A stretch of DNA of 16,996 nt from assembly GCA_050693155.1 (NCBI GenBank), contig JBOGWA010000030.1, positions 1 through 16,996 on the forward strand, read 5' to 3'. The notes under the pieces are model-generated. The model did no database searches and was not told the origin of the DNA. It saw only the letters and a program-made list of their open reading frames with translations. Positions 14,814 to 16,996 of the stretch are shown here, piece by piece; positions within the stretch are counted from its first letter, which is position 1; each line of letters opens with the position of its first letter. This DNA is from JBOGWA01 sp050693155. Lineage in GTDB: Bacteria > Actinomycetota > UBA4738 > CALAEC01. The position numbers were made by a program, and so were the translations under genes.

Positions 14814-16996
14814 ATGGCGGACGAACCGGAACCGGGCGATCCCGAGTCGGGCGACGGCCAGCAGGCTGCCGGCCGATCCGCAGCCGGCGACGGCTATCAG
14901 GAGATGGTCCAGCGCCTCCGCGAGGCCAGCGAGAAGGCCAAGGTCGAACGGGACCGCCGGCGCGCGCTCCGCCTTCTTCAGAAGCTCGCGCGCAGAGGGC
15001 AGCTTCCGAAGGAGGTTCCCCCCGACGCGATCGCCCCACCTCCGAAACCGAAGAAAGCTGCCGCGGTCGCGACGGAGGCAGAGCCAACCAGATGGGACGA
15101 GGTCGAAAGCCGCATCCCGATCAAGCTTCAGAACTTCATCAAGCCCGGGTTCATCGTCGGAGCGATCCTGGTTCTCGCACTGATCGCCTATCCCCTCAAC
15201 CTCTTGCCGATGTTCAAGGCCGACCAGGTGAACTTCCTCTCGCTCAACACGATCCTGCAATTCGCGATCATCATCACCGGCCTGAACCTCGTTGCCGGCT
15301 TCACCGGCCAGCTCTCACTCGGGCAGTCGATCTTCACCGCGGTCGGCGGCTACGCCTCCGCGATCGTGAGCACGAAGCTCTTCGAGGGTCACGGCGGGCC
15401 CTGGTTCGGGCTCATCGTCGCGATGGTCATCTGCGTGCTCGTGGCGATCGTGCTCGCGATGCCCTCGCTCCGCGTCCGCGGCGCCTATCTCGCGATCGTG
15501 ACGCTCGCCTTCGTCCCGATCTTTTCCCGGATCTTCAAATCGGGACCCGAGAGCATCTTCGGCGGCTTCGGCGGCATCAAGGACGTCCGGACGCCGTTCC
15601 AGGCCACGGCGGCCTGTGACACCGGCACATCGCTCTATCCGCCGTGGGGCGGAGGATGCATGTCGAACATCGACTTCTACTTCCTCACGGTGGCCATCTT
15701 CGTGATCCTCTTCGTCGCCGCACGCAACATCGTTCGGTCTCGCTGGGGCCGGGCGTTCATGGCGATCCGGGAGTCCGAAATCGCAGCAAAATCCTCCGGC
15801 GTGAACGTCTACCGATTCAAGGTCACCGCGTTCGCGATCAGCGCGGCGTACGCGGCCGTCGGCGGATGGCTCTTCGTGCACTCCGTCGGCTTCATCGCCC
15901 CGGACTTCCCGGCGCAGATTCCCGAGTCGTTCCGCTATGTCGTCATGATGATCGTGGGCGGCACGGGAACGATGGCAGGCCCCGTTCTCGGGCCGATCGC
16001 GATCGAGATCACAAGGCGGCTCACCACGGGACTGCTGACGCTCCAGAACGTGATCTTCGGGGGCCTTGCAATCTTCACGGTCATCACGGCCCCAACGGGG
16101 CTCGTGGGCGTCTTCCGAGACATCGGGGACCGCCTCCGCCAGCTCCTTCTCGGCGGTCGAAAGGAGAAGGCAGTCGCCTACGTGACCCTTCACCCAGTTA
16201 TGAGCCTGCCCCAGCGCCGGGAGATTCCTTCACTGAGGGAGGAAGTCATCCTCGAGACCAAGGAGATGTCGAAGATCTTCGGCGGTCTGCGGGCGAACGA
16301 CCGCGTCTCGATCACGGTCAAGCGAGGGACGGTCCACGCACTGATCGGGCCGAACGGATCCGGTAAGACGACCTTCATCAACGTCCTTACGGGTGTCTAC
16401 GAACCCGAGGAGGGTGAGGTCTGGTTCCTCGGTGAGAAGATCTCCGGGAAGCCGGCCTACGTCACCGTGGAGATGGGCATGGGCCGGACGTTCCAGAACC
16501 TTCAGCTCTGGCGGCGGATGACCGTGCTCGAGAACGCGATGGTCGGCCTTCACGTTCGCGGCAAAGCCGGGCTGTTCTCGTCGGCATTTCGAGCGCCCTG
16601 GGCGATGCGCGAAGAAAAGCGCATCCAGCAACGAGCCCTCGGCCTGCTCGAGTTCGTGGGGCTGCGGGACTACGCGCACCTGCTCGCCGGACAACTGCCT
16701 TACGGGCCGCAACGACGCCTCGAGGTCGCGCGGGCGCTGGCGCTCGACCCCGCCTTCCTGATCCTGGACGAGCCGGCCGCGGGACTGAACCCCGCGGAGG
16801 TGCAGGACTTCATCGACCTCATCCGCAGGATCAAGGAGACGGGGATCACCGTCTTCCTCATCGAGCACCACATGGACCTCGTCATGGCAGTCGCCGACCA
16901 GATCAGCGTCCTCGACTACGGGGCGAAGATTGCCGACGGCCCGCCGAAGCAGGTGAGGACCGACCCGAAGGTGATCGAGGCCTACCTCGGAGCCGA
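14814..16996 (+). CDS. livM-livG: LivM-LivG fusion: ABC permease and ATPase in one chain (3' partial)
   Basis: The frame from ATG 14814 is open to the window edge (727 codons). Residues 1-110 are a soluble, highly charged extension: acidic start, a probable helix or coiled coil (27-62), and a PPPKPKK linker. Residues about 111-440 are a LivM permease (GLNLVAGFTGQLSLGQ at 156-171, RGAYLAIVTLAF at 223-234, coupling loop IRESEIAAKSSGVNV at 318-332, GGTGTMAGPVLGP at 382-394). A linker of about 35 residues leads without a stop into a LivG ATPase from about 478: Walker A GPNGSGKTT (512-520), Q-loop Q561, signature LPYGPQRR (628-635), Walker B FLILDEP (648-654), H-loop H685. The only Met near the junction (M463, 16200) has no Shine-Dalgarno, so a separate LivG is unlikely. 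The visible end IEAYLGA is where LivG normally stops. An outward loop carries C268 and C282. LivF should follow outside the window. Confidence 0.9.
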   Translation, partial: MADEPEPGDPESGDGQQAAGRSAAGDGYQEMVQRLREASEKAKVERDRRRALRLLQKLARRGQLPKEVPPDAIAPPPKPKKAAAVATEAEPTRWDEVESRIPIKLQNFIKPGFIVGAILVLALIAYPLNLLPMFKADQVNFLSLNTILQFAIIITGLNLVAGFTGQLSLGQSIFTAVGGYASAIVSTKLFEGHGGPWFGLIVAMVICVLVAIVLAMPSLRVRGAYLAIVTLAFVPIFSRIFKSGPESIFGGFGGIKDVRTPFQATAACDTGTSLYPPWGGGCMSNIDFYFLTVAIFVILFVAARNIVRSRWGRAFMAIRESEIAAKSSGVNVYRFKVTAFAISAAYAAVGGWLFVHSVGFIAPDFPAQIPESFRYVVMMIVGGTGTMAGPVLGPIAIEITRRLTTGLLTLQNVIFGGLAIFTVITAPTGLVGVFRDIGDRLRQLLLGGRKEKAVAYVTLHPVMSLPQRREIPSLREEVILETKEMSKIFGGLRANDRVSITVKRGTVHALIGPNGSGKTTFINVLTGVYEPEEGEVWFLGEKISGKPAYVTVEMGMGRTFQNLQLWRRMTVLENAMVGLHVRGKAGLFSSAFRAPWAMREEKRIQQRALGLLEFVGLRDYAHLLAGQLPYGPQRRLEVARALALDPAFLILDEPAAGLNPAEVQDFIDLIRRIKETGITVFLIEHHMDLVMAVADQISVLDYGAKIADGPPKQVRTDPKVIEAYLGA

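Noticed and set aside
13956..15260. 434-codon minus-strand open frame over livH and the start of livM-livG
   Set aside because: Highly charged antisense shadow of membrane-protein codons, with no supporting motif.
16200..16996. Separate livG gene starting at the internal ATG 16200
   Set aside because: The livM frame reads through without a stop, no ribosome binding site precedes this ATG, and domain spacing fits a fusion.

Overview
The window is high-GC DNA with compact, high-GC-type codon use. It carries lipoprotein (lipobox) signal peptides, a Tat-type signal, a class-E-like sortase, and promoters that look like bare TAnnnT -10 elements next to the start codon. Together these suggest a Gram-positive, probably uncultured actinobacterium (Actinomycetota). 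That assignment is inference; no rRNA or marker gene is present.

Layout. (a) Positions 1-4100, minus strand: a predicted metal-dependent phosphodiesterase/alkaline-phosphatase-superfamily protein, a Wzx/MATE-like polysaccharide flippase overlapping its 3' end, and, after a 146-bp gap, a secreted fibronectin-III protein with a Gly-rich tail cut by the window edge. This looks like envelope or polysaccharide biology. (b) 4101-4123: a very short divergent promoter region whose two -10 elements share one symmetric sequence. (c) 4124-4951, plus strand: a class I SAM methyltransferase. (d) 4952-5035: a short leader with a G/C hairpin. (e) 5036-16996, plus strand: one tightly packed run of nine genes with overlaps of 4-16 bp or gaps of at most 9 bp. 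The order is a large secreted, C-terminally membrane-anchored protein of unknown family, a lipoprotein of unknown function, a Sec-type lipoprotein binding protein (Peripla_BP_6 type), a secreted PQQ-like beta-propeller with a C-terminal anchor, a sortase-fold protein, a small membrane protein, a Tat-type lipoprotein binding protein, LivH, and a LivM-LivG fusion that runs off the right edge.

The most interesting unit is (e). A branched-chain-amino-acid-type (HAAT) ABC importer is embedded in an operon of surface proteins: two different binding proteins, a beta-propeller, a huge anchored protein with an internal helical repeat, and a sortase whose catalytic Cys position reads Ser. I do not recognise this combination as a described system. 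My reading is a cell-surface capture and import complex for an unknown substrate, in which the propeller, the large protein and the lipoprotein form the extracytoplasmic part. The substrate and the role of the sortase-like protein cannot be read from the sequence.

Two real genes touch the window edges: the FN3 protein (1-812, minus) and the LivM-LivG fusion (14814-16996, plus). I translated both by hand and they are open over their full visible length.
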